Positions 1 through 9,296 of a DNA stretch of 14,004 nucleotides are shown piece by piece. The translations under genes were made by a program, and so were the position numbers. The notes below the pieces were generated by a model that was not told where the DNA came from, made no database searches, and was given only the letters and a program-made list of their open reading frames with translations. This stretch comes from Pseudomonadota bacterium (GTDB lineage: Bacteria > Pseudomonadota > Gammaproteobacteria > Acidiferrobacterales > Acidiferrobacteraceae). Position 1 is the first letter of the stretch. Each line of letters starts with the position of its first letter. The stretch covers positions 1-14,004 of the forward strand of contig JAJZZU010000027.1 in assembly GCA_021797365.1 (NCBI GenBank), written 5' to 3'.

Positions 1-1840
1 TGGAGATCGCCACGAAAAGCCCCGTGACGATGGTGCCCATCAAGACCCCGCCCAGGGCCTGGGCGCCGAGCACTACCCCGACTACGACCGGCACCAGGAC
101 CGGCAGCAACGAGGGGATGATCATCTCGCGGATCGCGGCCTTGGTGAGCATATCGACCGCGCGCGAGTAGTCGGGCCGCGCCGTGCCCTCCATGATGCCC
201 GGGATCTCCTTGAACTGGCGGCGCACCTCGATGACGACCGAGCCCGCCGCCCGGCCCACCGCCTCCATGGCCATGGCGCCAAAGAGGTAGGGGATGAGCC
301 CGCCAAGGAACAGGCCGATAATCACCATGTGGTTGGAGAGATCGAAGGCGAGTACTCGACCCGTGCGCGCCGTCAGCTCATGCGTGAAGTCCGAAAATAG
401 CACGAGCGCCGCGAGCCCCGCGGATCCGATGGCGTAACCCTTGGTGACCGCCTTGGTGGTGTTGCCGACCGCATCGAGCGGGTCGGTCACGGCGCGCACG
501 GCGGGCGGGAGATTGGCCATCTCGGCGATGCCGCCGGCATTGTCGGTGATCGGACCATAGGCATCGAGCGCGATAATCATGCCGGCCAGTGACAACATGG
601 CGCTGGCCGCAACCGCTATGCCGTAGAGCCCGGCGAGATGGTAGGCAAGACCTATGCCCGCACAGATCACGAGCACCGGGGCGGCGGTCGCCTTCATGGA
701 GACCGCAAGCCCGGCGATGACGTTCGTGCCATGACCGGTCGTGGAGGCCTGAGCGATATAGCGCACCGGTTTGTATTCGGTCGCCGTATAGTACTCGGTG
801 ATGACGACCAGCAGGCCCGTGACCAGAAGCCCGGTCAACGCCGAATAGTAAATGTCGCTGACCGTGAGCGGCGCGCCGGCCGCCGTATGGGCGGTGATGC
901 CGTGCATGAGCCAGCGCGTGACGGGGTAAAAAAGCGCGGCGGCAATGACGCCGGTGACGATGAGGCCGCGATAGAGGGCGTTCATGATCTTGCCGCCCTC
1001 GCGCGCCCTTACAAACCACGTGCCGATGATCGAGGCGACTATGGAGGCGGCGCCCAGGGCCAGCGGATAGATCAAGGCCCCATGAAAGCCCGGGAAATCC
1101 AGATGGCCGAGCAGCAAGGTAGCGACGACGGTGACGGCATAGGTCTCGAAGAGATCCGCGGCCATGCCCGCGCAATCCCCGACGTTATCCCCGACGTTGT
1201 CGGCGATGACCGCGGGATTACGCGGGTCATCCTCGGGTATGCCGGCCTCGACCTTGCCGACAAGATCGGCGCCGACATCGGCCCCCTTGGTGAAGATTCC
1301 GCCCCCTAAGCGCGCGAAGATCGAGATCAGAGACCCTCCGAAGGCAAGCCCCACGAGCGGCGAGACGTCTATATGGCCGGAGGCGGGTGCGAGCGCGCGC
1401 AACACGGCGAAGTAGCCGGCCACCCCCAAAAGGCCGAGGCCGACCACCAAAAGCCCAGTGATCGCCCCGCCACGAAAGGCCACGCGCAACGCGGCATTGA
1501 TCCCGCCCGAGGCGGCGGCCGCCGTACGCACGTTCGACCGGACCGAGACGTTCATACCGATATAACCGGCAAGTCCGGACAGGATGGCGCCGATCGCAAA
1601 CCCTATGGCCGTAAGATGCTGCAGGAAAACGAAGAGCAGAATGAAGAGAATGACGCCGACCAGTCCAATCGTGCGGTACTGGCGATTCAGATAGGCCTGA
1701 GCCCCCTCCTGGATGGCGTGCGCGATCTCCACCATACGCGCCGTACCAGTCGGCTGCTTCATGACCCACAGAATGGAAACCCCCCCGTAAAATAACGCCA
1801 ACAGGGCACAAACGAACACGACCGCAAGATCGATAGACAT
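1..1840 (-). CDS. hppA: K+-independent proton-translocating membrane pyrophosphatase (3' end outside window)
   Basis: Integral inner-membrane pump that couples PPi hydrolysis to H+ export. The reading frame starts at ATG 1840 with GGGGAG about 7 nt upstream and stays open to the window edge: 613 residues of a family usually about 660-720 long, so only the C-terminus is missing. Visible family motifs are a DX7KXE block ([11 protein letters not shown]) near residue 195, the PPi/Mg site DNVGDNVGD at 214-222 followed by [21 protein letters not shown] from residue 426, and [17 protein letters not shown] around 459-475. Lys463 and Thr466 in the last motif are the known signature of the K+-independent class (K+-dependent enzymes have Ala at the Lys position). 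Many hydrophobic segments agree with a polytopic protein. It is last in a run with pfp, 64 nt after a 71-codon gene, so the pump probably shares PPi with the PPi-dependent phosphofructokinase. The family call is very secure. Confidence 0.97.
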   Translation of the reverse strand, partial: MSIDLAVVFVCALLALFYGGVSILWVMKQPTGTARMVEIAHAIQEGAQAYLNRQYRTIGLVGVILFILLFVFLQHLTAIGFAIGAILSGLAGYIGMNVSVRSNVRTAAAASGGINAALRVAFRGGAITGLLVVGLGLLGVAGYFAVLRALAPASGHIDVSPLVGLAFGGSLISIFARLGGGIFTKGADVGADLVGKVEAGIPEDDPRNPAVIADNVGDNVGDCAGMAADLFETYAVTVVATLLLGHLDFPGFHGALIYPLALGAASIVASIIGTWFVRAREGGKIMNALYRGLIVTGVIAAALFYPVTRWLMHGITAHTAAGAPLTVSDIYYSALTGLLVTGLLVVITEYYTATEYKPVRYIAQASTTGHGTNVIAGLAVSMKATAAPVLVICAGIGLAYHLAGLYGIAVAASAMLSLAGMIIALDAYGPITDNAGGIAEMANLPPAVRAVTDPLDAVGNTTKAVTKGYAIGSAGLAALVLFSDFTHELTARTGRVLAFDLSNHMVIIGLFLGGLIPYLFGAMAMEAVGRAAGSVVIEVRRQFKEIPGIMEGTARPDYSRAVDMLTKAAIREMIIPSLLPVLVPVVVGVVLGAQALGGVLMGTIVTGLFVAIS

Positions 1841-1904
1841 GCTATGGCTCCCCTAGGATGACAACTGAAAATTGTGCACTGCCTGGGGCGGGCGCCTGTT
1901 CATG

Positions 1905-2120
1905 TTATGGCTTCTTCAGCGCCAACCCTCCCTCGAACCGGGTCCCCGGCTCGAACCCAAAGACGCGGTCCAATCCGACTTCGCGGATCAAGCCGTCGAC
2001 CGCAGCCTGACCATGCTCTCGGAAGACCTCCGAGAGTATGAGCTTGGCCGCATTTCCGTTATAAAAGCCCCCGAAGCCAGCTTGCACCTGCAAGAGTTCG
2101 CGGGCCTTGTCAATTGTCAT
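1905..2120 (-). CDS. Small conserved-looking protein between pfp and hppA, function unknown
   Basis: Encodes 71 residues. ATG 2120 lies 2 nt after the pfp stop codon (TAG at 2125-2123) with AAGG in the end of pfp as a possible ribosome site, so translation is probably coupled to pfp. The protein looks real: a helix-forming N-terminus (MTIDKARELLQ), a glycine/aromatic turn (GFGGFYNGNAAKL), a second amphipathic helix (SEVFREHGQAAVDGLIREVG), then a compact FGFEPGTRF segment. There is no signal peptide, membrane helix or cysteine. I do not recognise a named family. Its position between the enzyme that uses PPi in glycolysis and the pump that uses PPi at the membrane suggests a small cytosolic partner or modulator of one of them; that is inference from context only. 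Confidence 0.75.
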   Translation of the reverse strand: MTIDKARELLQVQAGFGGFYNGNAAKLILSEVFREHGQAAVDGLIREVGLDRVFGFEPGTRFEGGLALKKP

Positions 2121-2122
2121 GG

Positions 2123-3388
2123 CTAGACCTTGAATTCCCCGCCCAGCTTTTTCTTGACGGGCGCATTCTTCAGTCGCACATAGTGCGGCAGGCCGTTTTT
2201 ATACGGCGGATAATCCTCTCCCTGGATGAGGGGCTCGAGATAGGTGCGGCACTTGCGGGTGATGCCAAAACCGTCCTCGGTGATATAGTCCTCCGGCATC
2301 TTCTTCTCGACATTGGCGACATCCGCCAGGTTGGCGACCCCGAGCTCCCACTTGTACGGACGATTGGCCGTGCGAACGATGATGGGCATGACCGCGTTGT
2401 GTCCTTTTACGGCGAGCTCCACGGCGCGCCGGCCCAGGGCATAGGCCTGCTCGACATCGGTCCGGGAGGCGATGTGGCGCGCGGCGCGCTGCAGATAGTC
2501 GGCGACCGCCCAGTGGTACTTGTACCCGAGCTTGTTCTTGATGAGCTGCGCGATCACCGGGGCCACACCCCCCAGCTGCGCATGGCCAAAGGCGTCCCTA
2601 AGACCGCTCTCGGCCAGGAATTTGCCGTTCTTGCCCTTCACCCCCTCGGAGACCACGATGGCGCAATAGCCATGGGTCTTCACGACCAGGTCGACGCGCG
2701 CCAGAAACGCCGCCTCGTCGAATACCCGCTCGGGAAACAGGATGATGTGCGGGGCGTCTCCTTTCTTCTCGGCGGCCAGTCCGCCGGCCGCCGCGATCCA
2801 CCCGGCGTGCCGCCCCATGACCTCCATCACGAAGATCTTGGTCGACGTCTTGGCCATGCTCGCGACATCGAATGCGGCCTCGCGGATGGACACAGCCACA
2901 TACTTGGCCACCGACCCGAACCCCGGGGAGCAATCCGTGAACGGCAAATCATTGTCCACGGTCTTCGGCACCCCGACGCATACGATCGGGTAGCCCAGGC
3001 GCTCCCCGATCTGGGAGACCTTATGGGCGGTGTCCTGGGAATCGCCGCCGCCGTTATAAAAGAAGTAGCCGATATCATGGGCCCGGAACACCTCGATGAG
3101 CCGCTCGTACTGGGCCCTGTTTTCCTCCAGACCCTTCAGCTTATAGCGGCATGAGCCGAAGGCCCCGGCCGGGGTGTGACGCAAAGCGCGTATGGCCTCG
3201 GCCGACTCCTTGCTGGTGTCGATCAAGTCCTCGGTCAGGGCCCCAATGATCCCGTTGCGACCGGCGTAGACCTTGCCGATCTTCGCTTTATACCGGCGCG
3301 CCGTCTCTATAACCCCGCAGGCGGAGGCGTTGATGACGGCGGTCACGCCACCTGACTGGGCGTAAAACGCGTTCTTGGGCTTTGCCAT
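2123..3388 (-). CDS. pfp: Pyrophosphate-dependent 6-phosphofructokinase
   Basis: Catalyses reversible fructose-6-phosphate + PPi to fructose-1,6-bisphosphate + Pi in the cytosol. I start it at ATG 3388 (421 residues, MAKPKNAFYAQSGG): the glycine-rich N-terminal fold begins right there and AGGAG sits 10 nt upstream, while an in-frame extension to 3520 is basic, low in family character and overlaps the upstream gene. Motifs: GGVTAVINA at 13-21, the phosphate-donor loop NGGGDSQDT at 112-120, PKTVDND at 141-147, and MGRHAGW at 191-197. Asp116 in GGGDS, where ATP enzymes have Gly (GGDGS), and Lys142 in PKTVDND are the established determinants of PPi specificity. Length matches the single-subunit proteobacterial PPi enzymes. 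It is followed 2 nt later by a 71-codon gene and then hppA. A pfp-hppA pairing is known from Methylococcus-type methanotrophs. Confidence 0.95.
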   Translation of the reverse strand: MAKPKNAFYAQSGGVTAVINASACGVIETARRYKAKIGKVYAGRNGIIGALTEDLIDTSKESAEAIRALRHTPAGAFGSCRYKLKGLEENRAQYERLIEVFRAHDIGYFFYNGGGDSQDTAHKVSQIGERLGYPIVCVGVPKTVDNDLPFTDCSPGFGSVAKYVAVSIREAAFDVASMAKTSTKIFVMEVMGRHAGWIAAAGGLAAEKKGDAPHIILFPERVFDEAAFLARVDLVVKTHGYCAIVVSEGVKGKNGKFLAESGLRDAFGHAQLGGVAPVIAQLIKNKLGYKYHWAVADYLQRAARHIASRTDVEQAYALGRRAVELAVKGHNAVMPIIVRTANRPYKWELGVANLADVANVEKKMPEDYITEDGFGITRKCRTYLEPLIQGEDYPPYKNGLPHYVRLKNAPVKKKLGGEFKV

Positions 3389-3444
3389 GACTCTCTTTGT
3401 GCTCCTAGGACTGGATGAAAGGAAAAAGACATCGGGTTCGGTAA

Positions 3445-3801
3445 TCAGGTGTTGGCGCCGGGCGGTGAGTCGCGGCGGCTTTCGTGATCGGCCTGCAGCT
3501 GTAACACGTGGGTTACGCACTCCCCGATGTCGTCATAGACGTCCCGGCCGGTCCCGTAATGCTCGTTGGGGCCATAAAAGAACTGACATCGGTAACGCCC
3601 CTCGCCGACCTTGAAAACGACGAAATGGGCGGACCGCTCGGACCAGAAGATCGTGGGACAAACGGTCAGGGCGGTCGACTCGGGGTCGAGCCGCAGCTCA
3701 CTGTCGGCGAGCTCCAAGGCCACCGCCTTACCGTAGCGCTCCGTCAGCGCCGAGCGCGCCACCCAGAGTTCGGTATCGTTAAAATCCGGTATTCCCGACA
3801 T
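3445..3801 (-). CDS. Uncharacterised 118-residue protein, first gene of the pfp-hppA cluster
   Basis: Begins at ATG 3801 with a strong GGAGG about 9 nt upstream; the frame stays open further upstream (to 3864) but that stretch lacks a comparable ribosome site. The 118-residue product (MSGIPDFNDTELWVARSAL...) has no signal peptide or membrane helix, is acidic and rich in aromatic residues, and contains a likely beta region (TVCPTIFWSERSAHFVVFKV, then RYRCQFFYGPNEHYG). It ends in a charged, probably disordered tail (HESRRDSPPGANT). I do not recognise the family. It is 56 nt ahead of pfp in the same direction and probably cotranscribed. Codon use resembles the neighbours, with G/C at most third positions, so it is likely expressed. 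The role is unknown; a link to PPi or sugar-phosphate metabolism is only inferred. Confidence 0.75.
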   Translation of the reverse strand: MSGIPDFNDTELWVARSALTERYGKAVALELADSELRLDPESTALTVCPTIFWSERSAHFVVFKVGEGRYRCQFFYGPNEHYGTGRDVYDDIGECVTHVLQLQADHESRRDSPPGANT

Positions 3802-3828
3802 CGAGAACCCCCTCCGGAGGCGAGACCC

Positions 3829-3842
3829 TGCGGGGCCCCGCA
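3829..3842. repeat. 14-bp perfect palindrome upstream of the 118-residue gene
   Basis: TGCGGGGCCCCGCA reads the same on both strands and ends 27 nt before ATG 3801. A second palindrome, CCTCCGGAGG (3811-3820), contains the ribosome-binding site itself. They could be an operator or a leader structure; I see no basis to choose. Confidence 0.4.
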
Positions 3843-3928
3843 AAATGCCGTAAGCGTAGCGCAAAAGCGTCCGTAATACAGGATGTGTCGCAGATTTTTT
3901 TATCCCCCGCCTTCATCCCCTAAAATCA

Positions 3929-3957
3929 TTGACGTCAAGGGATGCAGCGGGTAGCTT
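3929..3957 (+). promoter_or_regulatory. Candidate sigma70-type promoter for adk
   Basis: TTGACG (3929-3934), 17 nt, then TAGCTT (3952-3957), about 80 nt before the adk ATG. The -35 is good and the -10 only three of six. TTGACG is part of the perfect 10-bp palindrome TTGACGTCAA (3929-3938), so an equivalent hexamer also points toward the divergent operon, but no good -10 follows it there. A second possible -10, TATAAA at 3990-3995, lacks a -35. Confidence 0.3.
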
Positions 3958-4036
3958 ACGATATGGGACGGCCCTGCTCAGGGAAAACATATAAAAAACC
4001 TCTACTAGGTCAATTTAAAACCAAAGCGAGACAACC

Positions 4037-5101
4037 ATGCGAATCGTGCTATTGGGAGCGCCGGGCTCCGGAAAAGGGACGCAATCGAAACTGCTGGTCG
4101 AAAAGTACAAAATCCCCCAAATCTCCACGGGTGACCTCCTCCGAGCGGCCGTCACGGCGGGGACCGAGCTTGGCAAACGGGCCAAGGCGGCCATGGATCA
4201 GGGTCAGCTCGTAAGCGATGAGATCGTCCTTGGCATGATCCAGGACAGGTTGAGTCAACCCGACGCAAAAAACGGCTTTATCCTCGACGGTTTTCCGCGC
4301 AACAACCCGCAAGCACAAGCCCTTGACTCACTGCTCGCCCGCCTGGGCCAGCCCCTGCAGCTCGCGCTCCTCGTCGACGTCAATACCGAGGTCCTTTTAA
4401 AGCGCCTGACGGGACGGCGCACCTGTGCCAAATGCGGCCAGATGTATAACATCTATTTTCAGCCGCCCAAGGTGCCGGGGCGTTGCGACAAGTGCGGCGG
4501 GGAGCTACAGCAGCGATCCGACGACAACGAAGAGACGATCCGCAAGCGCCTCGAGATCTACGAGCAGCAGACCGCCCCGCTCATCACCTATTACAAAAGC
4601 CAGAATAAGCTGCGCCGCGTCGTCGGTGAGGGCGATGTCCAGGAGATATTCCGCACGGTGGTGACGATCATCGAGGGCCATATCCATCCCCTGGCCACAC
4701 TGCGACCGGCCATGACGGCACCGGCGCCCACCAAGCCGAAGGGGCCATCTGTGAAGCCGCAGGCGGCAAGCCCGGCGCGTAACGAGGCCGTTTCGCAAAA
4801 TGCGGCCCCGGTCAAGAAGGCCGCCCCGAAGAAGAAGGCGGCCGTTAAGAAGGCCGCCCCGAAAATAGCGGTCGTCAAGAAGGCGGCGCCCAAGAAAGCG
4901 GCGGCGGTCAAGAAGGCCGCCCCGAAGAAGAAGGCGGCTGCGAAAAAGGCAGTCGTCAAAAAGGCCGCCCCGAAGAAGAAGGCAGTAGTCAAGAAGGCCG
5001 CCCCGAAGAAGAAGGCGGCTGCGAAAAAGGCAGTCGTCAAAAAGGCCGCGCCCAAGAAGGCGGCCGCGAAGAAGAAGCCTGCCGTCAAAGGTCGTCGCTA
5101 G
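4037..5101 (+). CDS. adk: Adenylate kinase with zinc-ribbon lid and lysine-rich histone-H1-like C-terminal tail
   Basis: Interconverts ATP + AMP and 2 ADP in the cytosol. Residues 1 to about 216 are a complete long-form adenylate kinase: P-loop GAPGSGKGT (7-15, Lys13), STGDLLR (30-36), AMP-site GFPR (85-88, followed by Asn89 where Thr is usual), LTGRR (124-128), a lid with four Cys (130, 133, 150, 153; CX2C-X16-CX2C, structural zinc), and RSDDNEETIRKRLE (160-173). The enzyme normally ends near residue 215. Here about 40 residues of Pro/Ala-rich linker (217-256) lead to about 98 residues made almost only of Lys, Ala, Pro and Val (257-354) in AAPKKKAAAKKAVVKK-type repeats, ending KGRR. Such tails occur in histone-H1-like bacterial proteins (AlgP, HC1/HC2) and bind nucleic acid or other polyanions. 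The frame is continuous with no stop between the parts, so this is one protein as written. The ribosome site is weak (GCGAG). Confidence 0.95.
   Translation: MRIVLLGAPGSGKGTQSKLLVEKYKIPQISTGDLLRAAVTAGTELGKRAKAAMDQGQLVSDEIVLGMIQDRLSQPDAKNGFILDGFPRNNPQAQALDSLLARLGQPLQLALLVDVNTEVLLKRLTGRRTCAKCGQMYNIYFQPPKVPGRCDKCGGELQQRSDDNEETIRKRLEIYEQQTAPLITYYKSQNKLRRVVGEGDVQEIFRTVVTIIEGHIHPLATLRPAMTAPAPTKPKGPSVKPQAASPARNEAVSQNAAPVKKAAPKKKAAVKKAAPKIAVVKKAAPKKAAAVKKAAPKKKAAAKKAVVKKAAPKKKAVVKKAAPKKKAAAKKAVVKKAAPKKAAAKKKPAVKGRR
4907..5049 (+). repeat. Direct repeat (62 bp, perfect, 81-bp period) inside the adk tail
   Basis: Bases 4907-4968 recur without mismatch at 4988-5049. Shorter, less exact versions of the same lysine-rich unit lie upstream from about 4810. 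The period is a multiple of three, so copies can be gained or lost without breaking the frame. This points to recent duplication within the tail. Confidence 0.9.
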
Positions 5102-5108
5102 AAATCCC

Positions 5109-5139
5109 CGGCAAACGGACTCCAGGAGTCCGTTTGCCG
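5109..5139 (+). terminator. Strong hairpin after adk, probable terminator
   Basis: CGGCAAACGGACTCC (5109-5123) and GGAGTCCGTTTGCCG (5125-5139) are perfect inverted 15-mers separated by one base, 7 nt after the adk stop. No clear T-run follows (TTCAGG), so termination efficiency is uncertain; the hairpin may also protect the mRNA 3' end. Confidence 0.7.
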
Positions 5140-5183
5140 TTCAGGCGGCCAGACCCCTTCCCGGAACACCCAAAGCGCGCTAG

Positions 5184-6943
<1,760 letters not shown>

Positions 6944-6960
6944 GGTCACTCCTGGCTTGA

Positions 6961-7731
6961 TCAGCCGTAACGCCCGGTAATGTAGTCCTCTGTCTGCTTG
7001 GACGTCGGGTTGGTGAAAATGGCATTCGTGTCGTTGAACTCGACGATCCGACCCAGGTACATAAAGGCAGTATAGTCGGAAACGCGTGCCGCTTGCTGCA
7101 TATTATGGGTTACGATCACGATCGTATAATTCTGTTTCAGTTCGTAGATAAGTTCCTCGATCTTCAGGGTCGATATCGGGTCAAGGGCCGACGCCGGCTC
7201 GTCTAGCAACAGGACCTCGGGCTTTAGGGCCACGGCGCGCGCCATGCACAGGCGCTGCTGCTGCCCCCCCGACAGGCTCATGCCGCTTTGCGCAAGCTTG
7301 GCGCTCACCTCGTCCCACAGGGCTACTTGACGCAAGGCCTCCTCGACGCGGTCATCCAGCTCGGCCTTCGAGAGGCGCTCATAGAGCCGGATACCGAACG
7401 CCACATTCTCATAGATGGACATGGGAAAAGGCGTCGGTTTCTGAAACACCATCCCGATGCGTGAACGCAGGCGGTAGAGGTCCTCGCCGGGCAGCAATAC
7501 ATTGCGGTCATCGAGCCAGATCTCGCCTGTGGCCCTCTGGTCAGGATAGAGCTCATACATGCGGTTGAAGGTGCGCAACAAGGTCGACTTGCCGCAACCG
7601 GACGGCCCGATGAATGCCGTCACCATATTCGTGGCGACGGCGAGATTGATATCGTGAAGGGCGGCCTCCTTCCCGTAATAAAAGTGCAAGTTCCGGATCG
7701 TGATCTTGGTGGCGTTCTGCGCGGGTTCCAT
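6961..7731 (-). CDS. pstB: Phosphate ABC transporter ATP-binding protein PstB
   Basis: ATPase subunit of the high-affinity phosphate importer, bound to the cytoplasmic face of PstC/PstA. ATG 7731 gives 256 residues, the family norm; AGGA lies 9 nt upstream. The frame is open further upstream to 7944, but that part is low-complexity and runs into the end of the porin gene. Motifs: Walker [10 protein letters not shown] (42-50), Q-loop Gln97 ([17 protein letters not shown]), signature LSGGQQQR (153-160), Walker [10 protein letters not shown] (173-181), switch His209 ([18 protein letters not shown]). phoU follows 17 nt later. The usual upstream pstS, pstC and pstA are missing; an outer-membrane porin occupies that place. 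It therefore needs permease genes encoded outside this window. Confidence 0.97.
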   Translation of the reverse strand: MEPAQNATKITIRNLHFYYGKEAALHDINLAVATNMVTAFIGPSGCGKSTLLRTFNRMYELYPDQRATGEIWLDDRNVLLPGEDLYRLRSRIGMVFQKPTPFPMSIYENVAFGIRLYERLSKAELDDRVEEALRQVALWDEVSAKLAQSGMSLSGGQQQRLCMARAVALKPEVLLLDEPASALDPISTLKIEELIYELKQNYTIVIVTHNMQQAARVSDYTAFMYLGRIVEFNDTNAIFTNPTSKQTEDYITGRYG

Positions 7732-7794
7732 CGGTAGGGATCCTGCCCGTTCTTCAGCGTTTGGATGCGACTCCCAGGGCGGGGCGCTGGCCCC

Positions 7795-7803
7795 ATTATG
7801 CCA
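7795..7803 (-). promoter_or_regulatory. Candidate extended -10 promoter for pstB-phoU
   Basis: TGGCATAAT (minus strand, 7803-7795) fits an extended -10 element (TGn plus five of six -10 bases), about 64 nt before the pstB ATG. No good -35 is visible. A short inverted repeat (TCTCC-TG-GGAGA, 7808-7819) lies just upstream. I see no Pho box here. Confidence 0.35.
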
Positions 7804-7887
7804 CAGCTCTCCCAGGAGACGGCACGGTGGCGCAGCGACGCCACCGGCGAGCGCCGCGCCAAGACGCGGCGACACCAGGGCACGCGG

Positions 7888-7928
7888 GCCGCCATCGCCC
7901 GCGGGCCCTGGACCTGGGCGATGGCGGC
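7888..7928 (-). terminator. Hairpin at the end of the porin gene
   Basis: GCCGCCATCGCCC (7888-7900) and GGGCGATGGCGGC (7916-7928) are perfect inverted 13-mers with a 15-nt loop; the second arm includes a base of the porin stop codon. No T-run follows on the minus strand. It may partly terminate, or protect the porin mRNA while allowing some read-through into pstB. Confidence 0.5.
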
Positions 7929-9190
7929 TAGAAGTCGTACTCAAGCATCAGCCGGTTGTAGACAAAACGGTGGACGACCGGCAGGTTATGCGCAATACCG
8001 ATGCGATCGCGGATCGAGAGCCCTTTCAAGGGGCCGCCCAGGAAGTAGGTCAGATCCAGATCCGCCTCGTTGGTGCGCGCCGAGGCGTAACCACTATAGA
8101 GGGTATTGAAGTAATCCGCGAAGCTTGCGATCAGGCGCACCTTGTGTTGGAACAGGAAGGCCGTGGCCGAGACCTTGACGGCGTGACCGGTCGTCTTGCG
8201 GTCGATCATGCCCTGGATCATGGAGGTCGTATACAAGGGGTCGGTGGCGTAGCCGGTCGTATACGGCGAGACGACGTCACCGTTTCCGAAGGCCCCGGCA
8301 TGGGCCGGCAGATCGTCGTAACCGAGAGTGATCTGGTCTCCGGCACGCTTGACCCCGACCACCGCGCCGTACACTGTGGCATTGACCGCGCCCAAATATT
8401 GCGGTCCAGAGCCCGTCTCGCGCACCACCTGCGCGCCCACGAAGGGCTTCAGTCCAACCGCGCCGGGCAGCACATAAGAACCTTGGGCATAGGCCATCTT
8501 GGCGAGGTCATAGAATTGATAACCCCACACCGCGGCCTTCAGACCATGGGCGTCGTAATCGGCACCAACGGCGGCCGCCCCGGTTTCCCGACGGCCGGCA
8601 AGACCGCCGGTCCCGCCGATATTGAAGGTGCTCGTCGAGTTGTAGAGGTCCGTGCGCGAAAACTCGTCGGACGTCCGGCTCTTGAAGCGCGTGATGCGCA
8701 TGGCCGAGATCGTAAGCCCCGTCATCGGCGTCACGGCCGCCAGCAACGCCTGGTAGGTAGCCGGGATCATGCGCGAGTCGGAGGCGTTGATCCAGGGATT
8801 GGCGATGGATTGGTCGCCGGCGCGTACTAGGACCCGACGATTGTCATATTGGACAAAGGCCTGGCCTAAGGTATTGATCCCGTCGTAACCCGCGAGCGTG
8901 CCATCCACAAGGGCCGGGTTGGGGTTATTCAGACCGAGATTGTGCGCGGTATAGAAGCTCAGTCCCGCCGAGAAGCCATAGACCGACCCGCTCAAGACAT
9001 TGAGCGCGCCGCCCACGGAGAAGGCCTGCTGGCCGGCCACCGGTCCGCTATAGTGACGCGTGAAGTCGTAGGCGCGGATGTCACCGTTGACCTTCATGCC
9101 CCCGAAAAATCCCTGGCCGGCATGGGCATCGCCGGCACCGACGCAGACCAACACGGCAGCCGCAAGGGCCGCCCGAGAAATGTGCTTCAT
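7928..9190 (-). CDS. OprD-family outer-membrane porin
   Basis: Outer-membrane beta-barrel channel of 420 residues. ATG 9190 is chosen because GGGAGGAG precedes it and the product begins with a classical signal peptide ([18 protein letters not shown]... cleaved after AHA, residue 24). The mature part is made of alternating amphipathic strands with many Tyr/Gly turns and ends in LEYDF, the terminal Phe used by the BAM machinery. The segment [20 protein letters not shown] and the following PATYQ resemble the conserved OprD-type sequence around R-MIP-T(F/Y). It lies directly upstream of pstB-phoU (196 nt), which suggests a role in passing phosphate or another anion; the substrate cannot be read from the sequence. 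Family assignment is fairly secure, specificity is not. Confidence 0.85.
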   Translation of the reverse strand: MKHISRAALAAAVLVCVGAGDAHAGQGFFGGMKVNGDIRAYDFTRHYSGPVAGQQAFSVGGALNVLSGSVYGFSAGLSFYTAHNLGLNNPNPALVDGTLAGYDGINTLGQAFVQYDNRRVLVRAGDQSIANPWINASDSRMIPATYQALLAAVTPMTGLTISAMRITRFKSRTSDEFSRTDLYNSTSTFNIGGTGGLAGRRETGAAAVGADYDAHGLKAAVWGYQFYDLAKMAYAQGSYVLPGAVGLKPFVGAQVVRETGSGPQYLGAVNATVYGAVVGVKRAGDQITLGYDDLPAHAGAFGNGDVVSPYTTGYATDPLYTTSMIQGMIDRKTTGHAVKVSATAFLFQHKVRLIASFADYFNTLYSGYASARTNEADLDLTYFLGGPLKGLSIRDRIGIAHNLPVVHRFVYNRLMLEYDF

Positions 9191-9213
9191 ACTCCTCCCT
9201 CGTTTCAGTGAAA

Positions 9214-9247
9214 GGCCCGGTCGATCCGCCACCGGATCGACCGGGCC
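9214..9247 (-). promoter_or_regulatory. Perfect 15-bp stem-loop in the porin mRNA leader
   Basis: GGCCCGGTCGATCCG (9214-9228) and its complement (9233-9247) enclose a 4-nt loop. On the minus strand it lies between the candidate promoter and the ribosome site, ending 23 nt before ATG 9190, and is followed by TTTCAC. It could stabilise the 5' end of the porin mRNA, as the ompA leader does, or stop transcripts entering from the broken operon upstream. Confidence 0.65.
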
Positions 9248-9266
9248 GTCCCGGCATCGTAGGGGG

Positions 9267-9296
9267 ACTATATGACAATTTCCTTACCGCTGTCTC
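9267..9296 (-). promoter_or_regulatory. Candidate sigma70 promoter for the porin
   Basis: On the minus strand GAGACA (9296-9291), 18 nt, TATAGT (9272-9267): four and five of six matches. Predicted start near 9260, putting the leader hairpin within about 15 nt of the mRNA 5' end. The promoter overlaps the last codons of the upstream pseudogene. Confidence 0.4.

Noticed and set aside
2114..3154. Plus-strand 346-codon open frame
   Set aside because: Lies antisense to pfp, whose motifs are unmistakable; the plus-strand product has no recognisable domain and is typical of GC-rich antisense frames.
3389..3520. 44-codon N-terminal extension of pfp
   Set aside because: Overlaps the upstream gene, is basic and unlike the family; ATG 3388 has a ribosome site and begins right at the conserved fold.
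4591..5088. Minus-strand open frame coding a repetitive, very hydrophobic protein (AFFFGAAFLTTA repeats)
   Set aside because: It is the exact antisense of the lysine/alanine-rich adk tail; AAG and GCC codons read backwards give Phe/Leu/Gly/Ala. No ribosome site, and adk explains the region fully.
4810..5090. Repeats considered as a CRISPR array
   Set aside because: Units are codon-phased and coding (Lys/Ala/Pro), without unique spacers of constant length.
7732..7944. 71-codon N-terminal extension of pstB
   Set aside because: Low-complexity Pro/Gly/Ala sequence that overlaps the porin stop; PstB family length fits ATG 7731.
7700..8830. Plus-strand 376-codon open frame
   Set aside because: Antisense to the porin and part of pstB; arginine/glycine-rich composition with no family signal.
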